Assembly: GCA_020284085.1 (NCBI GenBank)
Contig: JACEVL010000415.1
Location: 2,912,227 to 2,976,226 of the forward strand
Source: Aporrectodea caliginosa
Lineage: Eukaryota; Annelida; Clitellata; Crassiclitellata; Lumbricidae
Direction: 5' to 3'
Length of the DNA: 64,000 nucleotides
Below, piece after piece: positions 46,401-58,235 of this stretch; the stretch's first letter is position 1; every line of letters begins with the position of its first letter. The notes below the pieces were generated by a model. That model was not told the origin of the DNA. It did not search any database and worked only from the letters and a program-made list of their open reading frames with translations. The translations under genes were made by a program, and so were the position numbers.

Positions 46401-49400
46401 CCTGCACTGCTATTGGACACTAAAGAGACAGTCAAGGAATGGAATGCCACTCCTCCGTTCTCGCCAGTTTGGAAATTTCCACCGGGTGGTGTTCAAGAAT
46501 ATGGTGAGGTGTATTTCTTTGTTCTTTTGATAGTTTGTTGGCCTTGTGCCATCTGCACTGACTGAAACTTATAAATCTAGATTACTGTGGGCCTTGGGAT
46601 CTTCTATTTTGTACTTCAACCTATTTGACCTCCATTCACAAATTGTTTTACCTGGATTATAAGAACTGAGCAATCAGTCAAACAGTTGTATTAGATAAAT
46701 GTCATCGCTATTTGCATGACAGTGCATTAACAGTTCTGCCTGTGCCATTGAGAGTCTTTTATGAGCTCCAAGATTTTTGGTCGATAATATTATGTGTCCT
46801 TATACGCACAATAAGAGACAGGCAAAGGAAATGGATCGGACACACGCTGAGAGGAGACTCACTACTAAGAACGGTCATCGAAGGAAAAATGAAGGGGAGG
46901 AAGACAAGAGGAAGACCAAGACAGATGATGCTGGATTGGATGATGACAAACGGCTACAGGAAACTGAAAGAAGAGGCCCAACAACGAGAGAAGTGGCGAC
47001 GTCGGACATTTGAACCTGCCTAACAGGCAGAGAACCACAAGAAGAAGAATATTATGTGTATATATACATATTCATTTACATGTTACAAAAATATGATCTA
47101 GCTGTGCCTTGGGGCCTGAAGTGCGAGATTAATGTGAATGAGTACTATGCCTACATATCTTGTATTAAGGCATTTTGTTTTGTGTTCCAGAATATTATGA
47201 ATAATGTGTTCGTCTTTGTATTGCAGTGGATTACTGGCTTATGTTGTGTTTGTTTTTGTAGATTCAGAGTGAATCGACAAAGGAAAATGTTGAACATAAA
47301 GTGGAAGTAGGACATCAATTGATTTTGATAAACTAAGGTTCCTTTAAACACAGAAGAATTGAATTTTGATTTGGGTTGTAATTTGAAGGATTTTTATTAC
47401 AAACTGCAGTTAATCTGGATATGATCAGTGTGTAATTCTAATAAAGATTCTGTTTCTGTTATACCTAAAATTACCTCTGTAGCATCTCCTCTTCATCCCT
47501 CCCCTCACCCAGCTTCTCTCCCTTCCTCCCACAGTTCCTCCCCTACTTGTAGTCCTCCCTCCCTGATCTCTCTCTCATCAACTAAATCTTGTAATTTCCC
47601 ACAGTTACTCAACTCTGGTAAATGAACTGGTGCCCTATGTTTAAGTTTTTAATAAAATTATTAAGAAATTTTGATTCTGCAATTATGATTTTAAGCCTGT
47701 GCTGTTAGGCAAATTTTTCTGTAACTTGATATAGCATATGGAGAGGGTGAGAGCCACTAGCCATAAGACTGTAAACCTTTATTAAGCAAGTTTTTTTGCA
47801 AAATGGGCTAACTCCTCTTTGTGAATGCAAAATCAATATCAGTGACTGAAAATTAGATTAGTGTTGGCGATCAGTATTATGTGTCTGTGATGGGATTTGA
47901 ATTTTTTGTAAATGTTAGACGAAAAGTTTGGCAGTCGATGGAGCGTTGGCTTCAAAACTGAAGGACTGTCACCGACTGAGACAGGATCTGGAGAAGGTTC
48001 GACTTCTCATAGAACAAGTTCGCAAAAGGGAGAAATTGAAAGTGGAACAGGTACGTGAAAATGTTGTGAAATGACAGCTTGATTATTATTATTAATTAGT
48101 AACTCCTATCATGCCAGTGTCTAATGCACTAGACTCCAATTGATCGCTCACCAAAACCAAGCCATAATCAGGTCAATATCAGTCTACTACACAGAGAGGC
48201 AGCCTATGGTGGATACAGAATTTGACAAAGGTAACTCTTAAATTGAGAACGAAATGACATTTAAGCAACTGAAGAGACTGAACAGCTACAGGGTTGAGAG
48301 TTCCAAAAAGGGATTTCTGAAGAAGGTACATTTTGCCTAACTAGTGTGCTGAAGCTGTGTGTGGTAGAGGCTAGTGGTGCAAAATTCAAGTCAGTTGTGC
48401 CATGAGTGAGAAATTAGCAAATTGAGAGAAGTGCATATGGGATGATTGGACTTTAGATGCCGTGAACAGTTTGTCTTTTTTGAATATTGTGTAGGTGAAG
48501 CTGTATGAGCAAGAGGTGAATCTTCGTCTGAGTCCACTGATGCTCTTGTTTAGCCGTACTTTGGATAAGATGGATGAACTAGTTCAGAGCCTTCATCTTG
48601 GATCTGAAAACATGGTAAGTAAGAATGAGCTGATGTCTGTGACTCAGTTTACAATTGTTTAAAACAATTCTGTCTTATTGGCAATTTTATTGGTGCACTT
48701 CTTGTGGCCAGGATTTCTTTATGTCATCACTTTCTGACTTTTGATTTGAGAAAAATATCTTGAATTGTGAGAGATATTTTCTTTTCTAAGGGCACCACTG
48801 TAAAACATGCGTCCAACTCATAGCAAGAGCCCTAATTGACATTAGTGTTGAGGTCAGAATTGACTTTAGCTAGCGCACACTTGTTTGTATATTTAATCCA
48901 TTCAATGTTGGAAATATTTGCTGACATCTTCAAAATGTCTGGCAAATCTTTGCTGATTCCATTCAGTTTTGCTAGCAATAATTTGTTTTCACTGTTAATT
49001 TATAGATATTATATATACTTAAATAGTTATAATTGATTAGTGTTGTTGCTGATGCCTTGCTATTGTTGTCTGTAGGAATGTGTGAAGGGACCAGTGCAGA
49101 GGTCGGAATTTTTGTTGAAAATGAGGCAGAGAGTGAAGAACCATGACTACCGTAACTTGGATGCGTTTGAAGCTGATTTAAGATCTCTTGTCATGGATTC
49201 TCCAAAAGATGGCAGTGAAAGAAAATCTAAAGAGATTGAGGACCTCAAACAGCAGGTTTGTTTGGTTGGAAAGTTTTGTTAAAATTTCTTTTTGACTGCT
49301 TTAAGTCATGGATAGTAATCTCAGACACCTTCTTTGGCCTCTTTTCCATCTACACCTCAACATTATCGACAGAAATAGTGTTGAGTAAGAAACTTTCTTA

Positions 49401-52400
49401 TGTAAGAAAGCAGTGGAGGTGATGATTAGCAATAAGTTAGACCTATTAATATTAGCCGTTGATTATTAGTCATTAGCCTCTATTGTTTCATTTCATTAGG
49501 TGCAGATGGAATAACAGCCTCCCAAACAGTTCTTGATTTAGATTACATGGAAGAACATTACAGGAAGCACATGCTATGTGTGTGTGTGTGGTAGACTTGA
49601 GCTGGAATCTTGTGGATCAGTGATGGACTTCAAGCTCTGTAATTGATTTTGGCAAAGTGGAGCTTAAGAATATAATAAAGATTCTTATCTTATGGCTTGA
49701 ATTTAATAGACTGTACAGAAGCTTCTAGAGAATGGGAAACCATAACTAATTCCAAGATGATTGGAGAAGCTTCAGTTGCTAGTGAATTTAACTTGAGGTT
49801 TTTGACAGTTTCAATTGTGGTCATTTCAAAATCAGTTTATAATGTAATATTTCTTGAATGTTGCAGGGTTCTGCTATTATTAAAGCGCTGAGTAGTGAGT
49901 TCAGCCAAGTTGGATACGACCCACAGACGGGACTACATCTGCCGCATCTTGGGTCTGAGACAACTTCAAGGGGAACAGGTAGATTCTAATACTCCTTTCG
50001 TTTCCAATCCAGAGAGGTCTCAAGTAAATTTGGAGATACTGAATTTCTCATTGTCCCTGGCATCATGTAGTCCACTTTAGTATTATTAATTGAGCATGAA
50101 TATAATTCCACTGGGTAAATTATTGTGAATTTGTGTATGAAAAACATTCTAATGTGATTGAGACTTGAAGATATTTTAAAACAGCTTTTGTATTAAGTTA
50201 TAACTTTAAAGACAAGGACATCTATTCAGTTATTCTTAAAGTGAAGCTGTTTAACTTTGTCTCATACGTTGTGAGCCACTTGTGTGGCTCACAACGTTTG
50301 AGTGTAGCGTACAAGTTGACAGACCTTTCCAGTGTCTAGTTGAATTCCTTCTTCATTTATTGTTGATTTGTAGCGCTTTCTGCAACATATGAGAAACTCT
50401 CTTCTTCTTCACGTTCTGATATGCATGAGAATTCAAAGACAGCAGCATCGACAAAAAGTGCAACACAGCCTTCTCAGCAGACTTCCACAACACGTGGGAG
50501 AGGACGAGGAAAGAGGAAAGCCACAGATGCATCCACAGATGCATCTCTTAACACTTCAAATCTAGATGGTGGAGGTAATTTTATGAATTTTTTCTTCTGC
50601 TGTGGAAACCTTCCAGTCAAAATTGTCTTTGATAAGCAGAGGAATTAGTTTAAGCAAATTAGAAAGCTTTTAACTTTTTTGGGAAAGTTTGAATTCTTGA
50701 AGAATCCAACTTCTCCAAATATCCTCTGGATACAGTTTGAATACACAAAGCCTCAAAATGATTTTATAGGTGGCAGCAGAATTTCTGTAAGCTATTGCTA
50801 TAAGGGCATTTATATGACACCAATATTTTTGTTTGCTGCAAGAGCCGCTACTGTAGTGCCTACTGTGCAGTCTGGGTCTGTCTTGCAGTTTTGGCAGCAG
50901 TGCTTGTAGCATTGCTCTCATAACTGTGGCTTAGTTAAATCCTCTTTCAACTCTTCCTCCTAGTTGTGACCTGTGAGGCAGTGTGAGAATTATGCTAAAA
51001 TATTATTACATGATTAGAAGAAATTTAATCAAATTTATTAATGATTGAAGGCATACATGTAAGCTAACTGCGAGAACTACAGTTGTATTTGCTGAATAAT
51101 TATAAGACATTGTTCAGAGTAGATATCTTGAAGGCATGTGCAAAGTGATTATCTTAATGACCTGATTGCCATTTGATCACTGTAAGAACTGCAGATTGGA
51201 AATTAATTTCTGTTGTCTTAGTTATTTAATTACCTTCTGATTAATTACTAGTTTACACTAACTAACAGTAAAGCAAACAAATGCTTTGTTTGCTTTGCTC
51301 TGTAGCTGATGCTGAGTTGGCTGAATCTTCTGGTTCACCCTCAAAACAGACAAATAATCCGCTTGGGTCAGCTGAGAAGTCCACCTCTTCAGCAGCGCCC
51401 TCTGGTGTCAATCGCCGAACGGCTGTGCTTTTCAACAACAAGACACGCAAGTCGGCCAAGCACTGTGACGTTTCGGGGACCAATACTGGAGCCACCGCCA
51501 AGGACAGCAAGCCTCACCGAAGGCCTGGCCGCCCTCCAAAGCAGGGAGGCCAAAGGTCAGATGATGGACCAGGAACGAGGGACAGACCGTTCATGCTCAA
51601 CAGCGACTGCGTCGGTTTTGGCGACCGGGACTTGGCCGAGCGCTGTGGTAAACGACAGAACTCAACGGAAAATCCAGACTTTGCCAAAATCATTGAATCT
51701 GCCGGTGGAAAAGGCATAGCGCCAGGTGATTCTGTGCTCGAGGCAGCAACACTAGGCCGTCAGAGTTTCATGCAGTACCGTGGGGGACCACAGGAGTCCA
51801 AGTCGCAAAAGGGAAGCGGTGCATTGGCGCGAGATGGAGGAGGCGAGGGGTCTTCGCGCAGATCTGTGGAGTCGCTGGCAAAAGAGAGTTTCTTGCAGTA
51901 TCGCAACATGTCAACGTCAAACTCTGATGTGGAGTCCCATTCAGATGCAGAGTCGTCATCATCGTCCTCCAGCTCGGAGACGTACTGTGAGACTACGTCA
52001 AGTCAAGACAGCAGCTCAGAGAGCAATGCCGAATCAGTGGAGTCAGATCAGGCTCCAGCCAGAGGTAGAATTCGATCATTGGTTTTCTATTGGTTTTATG
52101 GAAATTATGGTGACACAGTGAAATTAGATACAGAAGGTACATCTGACATTGGGAAAAGACCAGCAGGGCTAGTAGGAAGGGGAATTGTTGTTTAATTCTG
52201 AAGACACAGAGCTCTTGTTTATTTAACCCTTTACAGATGATGGTGTTCTAAACGCTACTGGGAAAATAATCCTTCCCGTCATTAATGGATTGAGTTATCT
52301 TTCTTGGAAAGTTCTCAGGACTTTTTCATTGGAATTTGTAAGCTTTGCAGGTTTTAACATTTAGCATTCAGTGTTTACTATGAAATCATTAACATATTTA

Positions 52401-54124
52401 GCAGAAGTGGAAATATTGGTGCGTTATGTACAGACCGAAATAGTTATGCAGAACTTAGCTGTGGTGCAACTGTGCAAGGTAGATGGTTTTGCTAGCAGAT
52501 TTTTAGCTTTCCATCAATACGTATTTTAGTGCTGATATCAAATTGCATATAAACCATAGGCTGTATTTCTGTCTGGTAGACTTATTTTCTGGATGATTAT
52601 GGCTTGGTTTTGTTGTGCCATCGGTTGATGCCTTGTGCATCAGACACTGGCTTGGTAGAAGTCACTAATTAATAATAATAAATAATGCTGATATATGAAA
52701 TTGTTTTTCCTATGATGCAGCTCAAATTCAAAGCATGTTCCTTATTAGGGGATCATATCAAGATTGTAATCGTGGCTTAGTCATTGGAGATGGTAGTAGT
52801 TGCCATAGACAAGAAGGTCAGAACTTTAGGTAAACTTATCCAGTATTATGTTGGTGCCTGCAATTATAGTGGAAGTTTATTTTGTAGGTGAAGACTTGCA
52901 GATGCAGAATCTCCAGCCACTGGATCTTGTCTGGGCCAAGTGCCGTGGCTATCCATGGTATCCAGCACTTGTGAGTACATGTAACTGTCTGTTCATCTGA
53001 TGATTGGTTGCAATGGTTCTTACGTTGTTGATGATGATGATGAGTTTTAAATTCCTGTGAGTGAAAGAAAAGGTGAAGTGGTTTCGTTTACAGTTAAAAT
53101 TTTACTGGCTTCAATTTGATGTAATAGTTATTTATTTCAGCTGTGGTTTAAGAGTTTTTTTTTCTTGAATAATATTATCTGGAGTTTCTTTGATGGTAAG
53201 AGAACATCATATTTTTATTTCTTTTCTCCAGATCATTGACCCAAAGACGTCAAGTAACGATACATATGAGAATGGAATTCCGATTCCAGTGCCTCCTGAT
53301 GAGCTGCTGAGTTTACAGAAGAAGCACCCACGGCCAATGCTGCTTGTGCTCTTCTTTGATGCCAAGAGAACCTGGTATGAATGCTCTCACTCGTCTAAAC
53401 TCATCGGAGAATGTAATTTTGTCAGGAAGTGAATTCTGGTGGTAACATGTTGAAGTGTTGATAGTTGGAAAGTACTTTGTAATATAGAATTAAGCATTTG
53501 TGTTATTCCTCAAGTATGCACAATTCTCAATTGATGGGTCTTTTCGATAAATTGGGGAAGAATGTTCATGAGCAAAAACCAGACAATTGTGGAATCTATG
53601 AATTGCTGTATTTGCAGTTTGCTAGTGGGTTTGTATTTGATTTTAAGATTCGATGTTAGCCAGCTGGACTAGCAGAATCGGTAGCATGCATTGGAAGGCT
53701 GATTGCTTTTGCATAAACTTTCCACCCTTTGTACCTGGGCTTTAGATCCTAGCTCATTGTACAGATTTGACAATAACCTCACCATGCTACCAAGTAATGG
53801 TAGTTCTTACTGATTGTAAAGTTATGATTGTGAGATACAGGAAGTAAAGATATGCATTCATTTGTCACTTTAATCTGTCAACAATGTCAGTCATTCTTAT
53901 GATTAGACATGTGTGTTGGTTTTTACAGGCAGTGGCTACCGGCTAATAAGCTCCAGCGTCTCGGTGAGGACAGCGCTCGTGACCGAGCAAAACTGATGGA
54001 CAGCAAGAAGCCAAACATTCGCCGGGCTGTTCAGAATGCATATGACAAAGCCATTCAGCACAAGAAACTGGTCTCAACCGAGCCAACGAACTCCTCTCCT
54101 CAGGAAAATATGGACACAGCTTAA
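43172..54124 (+). CDS. BRPF1: BRPF1/2/3 (peregrin) homologue, 12 coding exons
   Basis: Chromatin-reader scaffold that assembles MYST acetyltransferases (KAT6/KAT7) with ING and MEAF6 on histone H3. Exons: 43158-43411 (coding from 43172), 44418-45271, 46344-46503, 47919-48050, 48495-48614, 49076-49255, 49867-49978, 50374-50574, 51306-52064, 52888-52970, 53232-53374, 53929-54124. All introns are GT-AG, all phases agree, giving 1,059 residues. Order: EPC-like segment (about 30-80), PHD1 / zinc knuckle / extended PHD (about 135-310), [16 protein letters not shown] (about 385-400), coiled helix (430-465), altered bromodomain (470-550), [13 protein letters not shown], basic/serine-rich linker, PWWP (922-1020). 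The linker contains GRGRGKRK and RRPGRPPK, likely nuclear/AT-hook signals. Start: exon 1 is open upstream of ATG 43172, so more N-terminal sequence could exist; the C2H2 finger of vertebrate BRPF1 was not found. BRPF1, BRD1/BRPF2 and BRPF3 are not separated here. Confidence 0.92.
44418..45271 (+). CDS. BRPF1: BRPF-like exon 2: PHD-knuckle-extended PHD module
   Basis: Acceptor GTTGTAG at 44417, donor AGCAG/GTAGAA at 45271 (phase 2). PHD1 keeps Cys4-His-Cys3 ([35 protein letters not shown]). The knuckle [19 protein letters not shown] and extended [32 protein letters not shown] and FCDEH are complete. In BRPFs PHD1 reads the unmodified H3 N-terminus and the extended PHD binds DNA. The intron frame continues to a stop right after the donor. 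Confidence 0.95.
45838..46090 (+). mobile_element. CR1/L2-like LINE 3' remnant in BRPF-like intron 2
   Basis: Encodes [20 protein letters not shown], then a 3' UTR with a GATACGATACGA short tail. It is in the same orientation as the host gene. Confidence 0.6.
46790..47045 (+). mobile_element. RTE-like LINE 3' remnant in BRPF-like intron 3
   Basis: Encodes [36 protein letters not shown] and [12 protein letters not shown], then ends AACCACAAGAAGAAGAA. This is the typical C-terminus and short A-rich tail of an RTE/endonuclease-RT element. Confidence 0.85.
48075..48190 (-). repeat. Dispersed repeat copy in BRPF-like intron 4
   Basis: The minus strand contains GATTATGGCTTGGTTTTG, TGCATTAGACACTGGC and ACTAATTAATAATAATAAT, which matches 52590-52682 on the + strand. 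It is probably a SINE with a (TAA)n tail. Confidence 0.6.
48495..49255 (+). CDS. BRPF1: BRPF-like exons 5-6: degenerate bromodomain
   Basis: Exon 5 (48495-48614) encodes a Z-like helix ([19 protein letters not shown]). Exon 6 (49076-49255) starts [20 protein letters not shown] and [19 protein letters not shown], which aligns with the family's IKKPMDFFTMKQNL and NFDDFEEDFNLIVSN. The ZA loop (NIFSEPV..VPDYLDHI) is absent. Where the family has NCLKYNA with the acetyl-lysine-binding Asn, this protein has [15 protein letters not shown]. Both exons are in phase 0 with good splice sites; I found no missing exon in the 461-base intron between them. Confidence 0.75.
51306..52064 (+). CDS. BRPF1: BRPF-like exon 9: low-complexity linker
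   Basis: 253-codon exon, phase 1 at both ends, rich in Ser, Gly, Arg and Lys. It carries RRPGRPPK (AT-hook-like), the repeated phrases RQSFMQYR and KESFLQYR, and a serine/acidic stretch before the PWWP. Vertebrate BRPFs have a comparable unstructured linker between bromodomain and PWWP. Confidence 0.85.
52590..52685 (+). repeat. Dispersed repeat copy in BRPF-like intron 9
   Basis: GATTATGGCTTGGTTTTG, TGCATCAGACACTGGC and ACTAATTAATAATAA parallel the inverted copy at 48075-48190. Confidence 0.6.
52888..54124 (+). CDS. BRPF1: BRPF-like exons 10-12: PWWP domain and C-terminus
   Basis: Exons 52888-52970, 53232-53374 and 53929-54124 join to give [47 protein letters not shown] and [20 protein letters not shown], ending at TAA 54122. 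The PWWP core reads YPWY, and the aromatic positions (Tyr, Trp, Phe) of the H3K36me3 cage look preserved. The C-terminal helix matches BRPF family ends. Confidence 0.92.
53660..53850 (+). mobile_element. tRNA-derived SINE in BRPF-like intron 11
   Basis: ACTAGCAGAATCGGTAGCAT resembles a tRNA 5' half with an A box and GGGCTTTAGATCC a drifted B box. A non-tRNA body (GACAATAACCTCACCATGCT) follows. The copy is old and degraded. Confidence 0.55.
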
Positions 54125-56101
54125 CTTATGTAACCTGGGAGCATTAAAGTGATAGTTTTGGCTTGGAATGCCTGCTATCAACCAAAAAATTTGAAGGCCA
54201 ACTGGCAGAAACCCATTTCAGCACTGGTTTACAGAGGAAGTTGACTGATGATGAAATTGAACCTCCATTGCTTGGATGCTGGATTTGGTTAGGTGGACAC
54301 ATGCATCTGGTATTTTAACAGTGCTGGATCCAAAATCATCTCCAACGTACAGAAATGTCTGTTTTGCATTGTAATGGTACCAAGCCACTTGTTTATGGTG
54401 TTGGTTGCTAAGTGGAACAATGAGGAGAGGATATTCGCTTGGGTTGTTTCTATTTGAAAAAGAATGACTATATTTATGATATAATCTGACATTTTATGTG
54501 ACAACTTTTCTGCAGAGTTGTTCTGAAACTCTTCATTTGGTTAGTAGTATTATAGTCTAAAGATGGCTGCCAGATATTTGCATGATCATATAGTTTGCAA
54601 TTTATTGCAGCCATGTTTTGGGTTCTGCATTGTGAAAACTACTTGTTATTATTTAGTCATGACTATAAAAGATTAAGAGACTGAGCTTGTCTCTGATGAG
54701 CACCTGTTGTGGTATGACTTCATTTGCTTATGATAAAGATTGCAACATTATTTTCTGAAAGGTGCTGTATAAATTATGAATTATAGCATACTGCTAAATG
54801 GTGTTATTAGACAACGCTCATGTACTAATGTTAAGACGATGGCAATTGAAATGGCATTTAGAGTAGAGTGTAGGTCGTAGATTTTGAGTTATAAATCACT
54901 CTGAACCATTTTCTGTTTTTTACTGAATGAAATTGGATTATGTGTTTCAGTATATTTACTGGACTGAAAGATGACGCTGCTTATTGTAAATTTGTGTTTT
55001 TGTGTGTGTATGTATCTCTGTGTTTTTCTCCTATTTTATGTCCTGTTTTTTTTTCCAAAAGGCTCTGCTGCATTGATTTTACAGATCTTTTAGCTTTTCT
55101 AAAGCAATGGAATTGTCTGTTTAAATCAGCTGATATTGTGTTATACTGTGTTGCATGGATGACTTTTCTTATGAGTTAATATAAGATCTAGATCAACAAA
55201 AGGTGTTTATTGTTTATCCCAGTGACTGGTACTAACTACTTTAAAACTAATTTCAGTAGTACTACTTTTTGAAATAATTACTACTTTTTGAAATAATAAC
55301 TTTTAAATGAGTACTTTTAAATAATTTACATACTAGGTAGTAACTAGTTTTTTTTATAAAAAGGAATTAACTACTACTGGATTTCTTTGTAAATACTGAA
55401 GTGGCTGTGGCACTAGATGAGACCAATACAAGAGACAGGAGGGCTGGTCGGATATATTGCTGCATCAGGGCAGCCCCAGCAAGATCCATGAGTGATAATC
55501 ATTAGCCACTAATTGCTGTCATCATGAAACTTTCAGTGCAGAGGCGGTCTTGCATTGGGATGGCAACATTATGGGGTCTTTGCAGACCATGAGTACAAGT
55601 AGACCAACTTCCTATTCCGGTCTCTTGTTGGAATGTAGTGAAACTGTTGTCTTCCCAAACTTCATGATGGAACAGTAGTTACGGTATTGAGGGCAGTGGT
55701 TGATAGCACAAAGGGGTGGTTGGTGTTGAGGGCAGTGATTGATAGCTTGAAGGTAGGTATGGGGATTCAGAGTAATTCATTTAACATGAATTGTTAACAC
55801 CAGTCTCCTGAATTGTGTTTTAAATGAACTGCTTCATATTATCTGACTAGAAATCTAACTCCTTGTGCTGACTGTTGGTGTCATTTGCACGTTTCACTGT
55901 ATTTTTAATTGGGCCAATGAAAACTCGGCTTGTGCACGTCGTCCCTGACATTGAGTCATTCTTTGCTACCTCTGATCCCTTTACCGTCCATTATTCCGAA
56001 CAAGTTGCTTAACCATCATAGTATTATCCATTCTGCAAAGTTACCAAACAAATTGAGTTTCCTGTCAATTTGCTGTCTTATCTAGCTACTTTTCTGACCT
56101 T
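54125..56101. other. BRPF-like 3' flank and intergenic DNA
   Basis: ATTAAA occurs at 54144-54149; I did not find a canonical AATAAA nearby. At 55230-55380 there is a TACTTTT/AAAAGTA-rich patch like the subterminal part of a hAT MITE. No exon recognised. Confidence 0.4.
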
Positions 56102-56109
56102 GCTACACT

Positions 56110-57455
56110 CAGGGCTGTTAACATGTTGACCGCCGCTATATTTTTTCTCTCCACGCCACCGAAAAGTGGGAGAAAGTATAAAATTGCTGATAATTGTTTA
56201 AAATATGTACATGTATATATGTTTCCATATAATATTATATGGATATTTGTATATAGGTATTTATATATATATGTATATATATTATGTTTATACTTATGTA
56301 TATATGTATATATTTGCATGTATACATATACATGCATATATATACATATATACATAAGTATGTATACATCGAAGTATATGTATGTATATATGCATATATG
56401 TATATATATATATATATTTGCATGCATCTATATATATATGTATGTATATACGTGTATATGTATATATATATACATCTGTATATATATATGTATATATATG
56501 TAAATGTATGCATATACTACATATGTATATATAATGTATGCATATATGTATATGTATATAAATACGTATATATATCTACATGTGTATGCATATATATGTA
56601 TATGCACAAGTACATGTACATATGTATGTATATATATATATACATATGTAGATATATGTATGTATGCATATATATGTATGTGTAAGTATACATATGTATG
56701 TGTATATATATGTATGTGTATAATATATATGTATATATATGTATATATGTATATATATACATATATATGCACATGTATATTATGCATATATGTTTTCATA
56801 TATATAAGGATATTTGTATATATATAGGTATTTATATATAAATATATATGTATGTAAATATATGTATGTATGCATATATGTGTGTATGTATATATGTATA
56901 TATACATATATATGTATATGTAGGTATATGTATTTGTATGTATATACAGATGTATGTATACATATCTATATGTGTATATATAGATATAATTATAGTACGA
57001 GTTATCTCGTACTCGGCGCCGTAGGTCGCAAAATAATATACGAGTTATCTCGTACTCGGCGGTCAATGTGTTAAAGGCTTGGTTTTTTGGTTTTGGTTTT
57101 TTTTTGGTTTTTTAAAAAAAACAAAAAAAACAAAAATCTGCAAATTTTGGTTTTTGGTTTTTTACAAATTTCAAAATTATAAATGCCAAAAATGTCGTCT
57201 CTTCAAGTCTCTTGGCAATTGTTGTATGGTCTTTATTAACTTCGGTTTATGACATTCTACAGTTCTACTGTTCTAATTAATTTCATTTATATGCATCTGA
57301 TTAATTTGAACGGTATTATGCCATTTTATGAGTTTTATGATCCGAAATAGGAAAATCTCCAAAACAAAAAACCAAAAAACCAAAAAACCAAATAAAACCA
57401 AAAACCAAAAAACCAACTTTTCATTTTGAAAAAAGTTTGGTTTTTTGCACCCCTG
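56110..57455. mobile_element. hAT-like MITE split by a nested TTAA element
   Basis: A perfect 8-bp duplication, GCTACACT, lies at 56102-56109 and 57456-57463. It starts CAGGGCTGTTAA and ends GGTTTTTTGCACCCCTG. It belongs to the same family as 41348-41730, including the shared core (GCCATTTT, CATTTATATGCATCTGATTAA). Bases 56122-57070 are a second element inserted at TTAA. Removing that and one TTAA restores CAGGGCTGTTAAAGGCTTGG, the same end as the 41-kb copy. Confidence 0.93.
56122..57070. mobile_element. TTAA-flanked element (piggyBac- or Kolobok-like), non-coding
   Basis: TTAA duplicated at 56118-56121 and 57071-57074. Termini are CATGTTGACCGCCG and, reverse-complemented, CACATTGACCGCCG. 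ACGAGTTATCTCGTACTCGG is repeated near the right end. The core (about 56200-56985) is TATG/TATA microsatellite, so all the tyrosine/isoleucine frames here are spurious. TTAA targeting fits piggyBac or Kolobok; the superfamily is not settled. Confidence 0.85.
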
Positions 57456-57463
57456 GCTACACT

Positions 57464-58157
57464 GCCTTCTGTACTCCAGAGCCTGCTTTTCTTACTCATC
57501 TTTACTGTATTTCCCACTTCTGCTTCGTCATTTCCAATGCTAGCTTAGAACGGAGCTTCAGAAGACTTGATTGCTTATGTGCTATGAAATGTTTTTTTTT
57601 AATTTTCAAAAATGCATTAGATACTGTTGAGAACTTAATGATGCACATGCAATGGTTCATAGTAACATACGACAAATACAGGCACATGTAGTTTTTTTCT
57701 ACAAGTTTGATAAACTTTCTGCAGCGAAAAATTTATAAAATTTATATACCTTGTTTAATTTCCATACTTTCAGTTGTTACTGCTCATTTAATGTACATAA
57801 AATACACTTATAGGCTAGTGGTTAATAATCTATGTAGGAGTATATATCATCACCCTCAGGCTTGAATTATTAATCCCTCCCAGGGAGGGGTCAGCCACAC
57901 GGATCCTTCTTCTCCGCTTGTTTCTATGATGAATTCCAGCCTCTTACTGCTTTCCTGGCAGATGTGGACCATGTACTGCATGACCTGCGCCCGCCAGTTA
58001 AAGCCGCCTCCTACCACTTGCTTGCCTACCACTAATTATTTTGATACGGTTTCAAGCTAATACGTGTGACAGCCTTACTTACGTACTTAGTTACTTATTG
58101 CATTCTCTTGTAAACACAGAGTCTGAAAAGTTGACTTCCGTGTTGCGCGCTCTGTGG
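57464..58157. other. No gene seen; RAD18 upstream region
   Basis: Intergenic DNA between the nested transposon and the RAD18 promoter. Small frames at 57437-57691 are unrecognised. Confidence 0.4.
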
Positions 58158-58170
58158 TTTTCCGCGGGAA
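58158..58170 (+). promoter_or_regulatory. Candidate E2F site upstream of RAD18
   Basis: TTTTCCGCGGGAA contains GCGGGAA, the E2F core half-site, about 66 bases upstream of the RAD18 ATG. A nearby GTTGCGCGC adds to a CpG-rich promoter patch. Confidence 0.4.
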
Positions 58171-58235
58171 TAACAGCAATTCTTAATATTTGGAATTAAA
58201 TATAAACTAGAGAAATTAAGCAAAACACAATCAAG

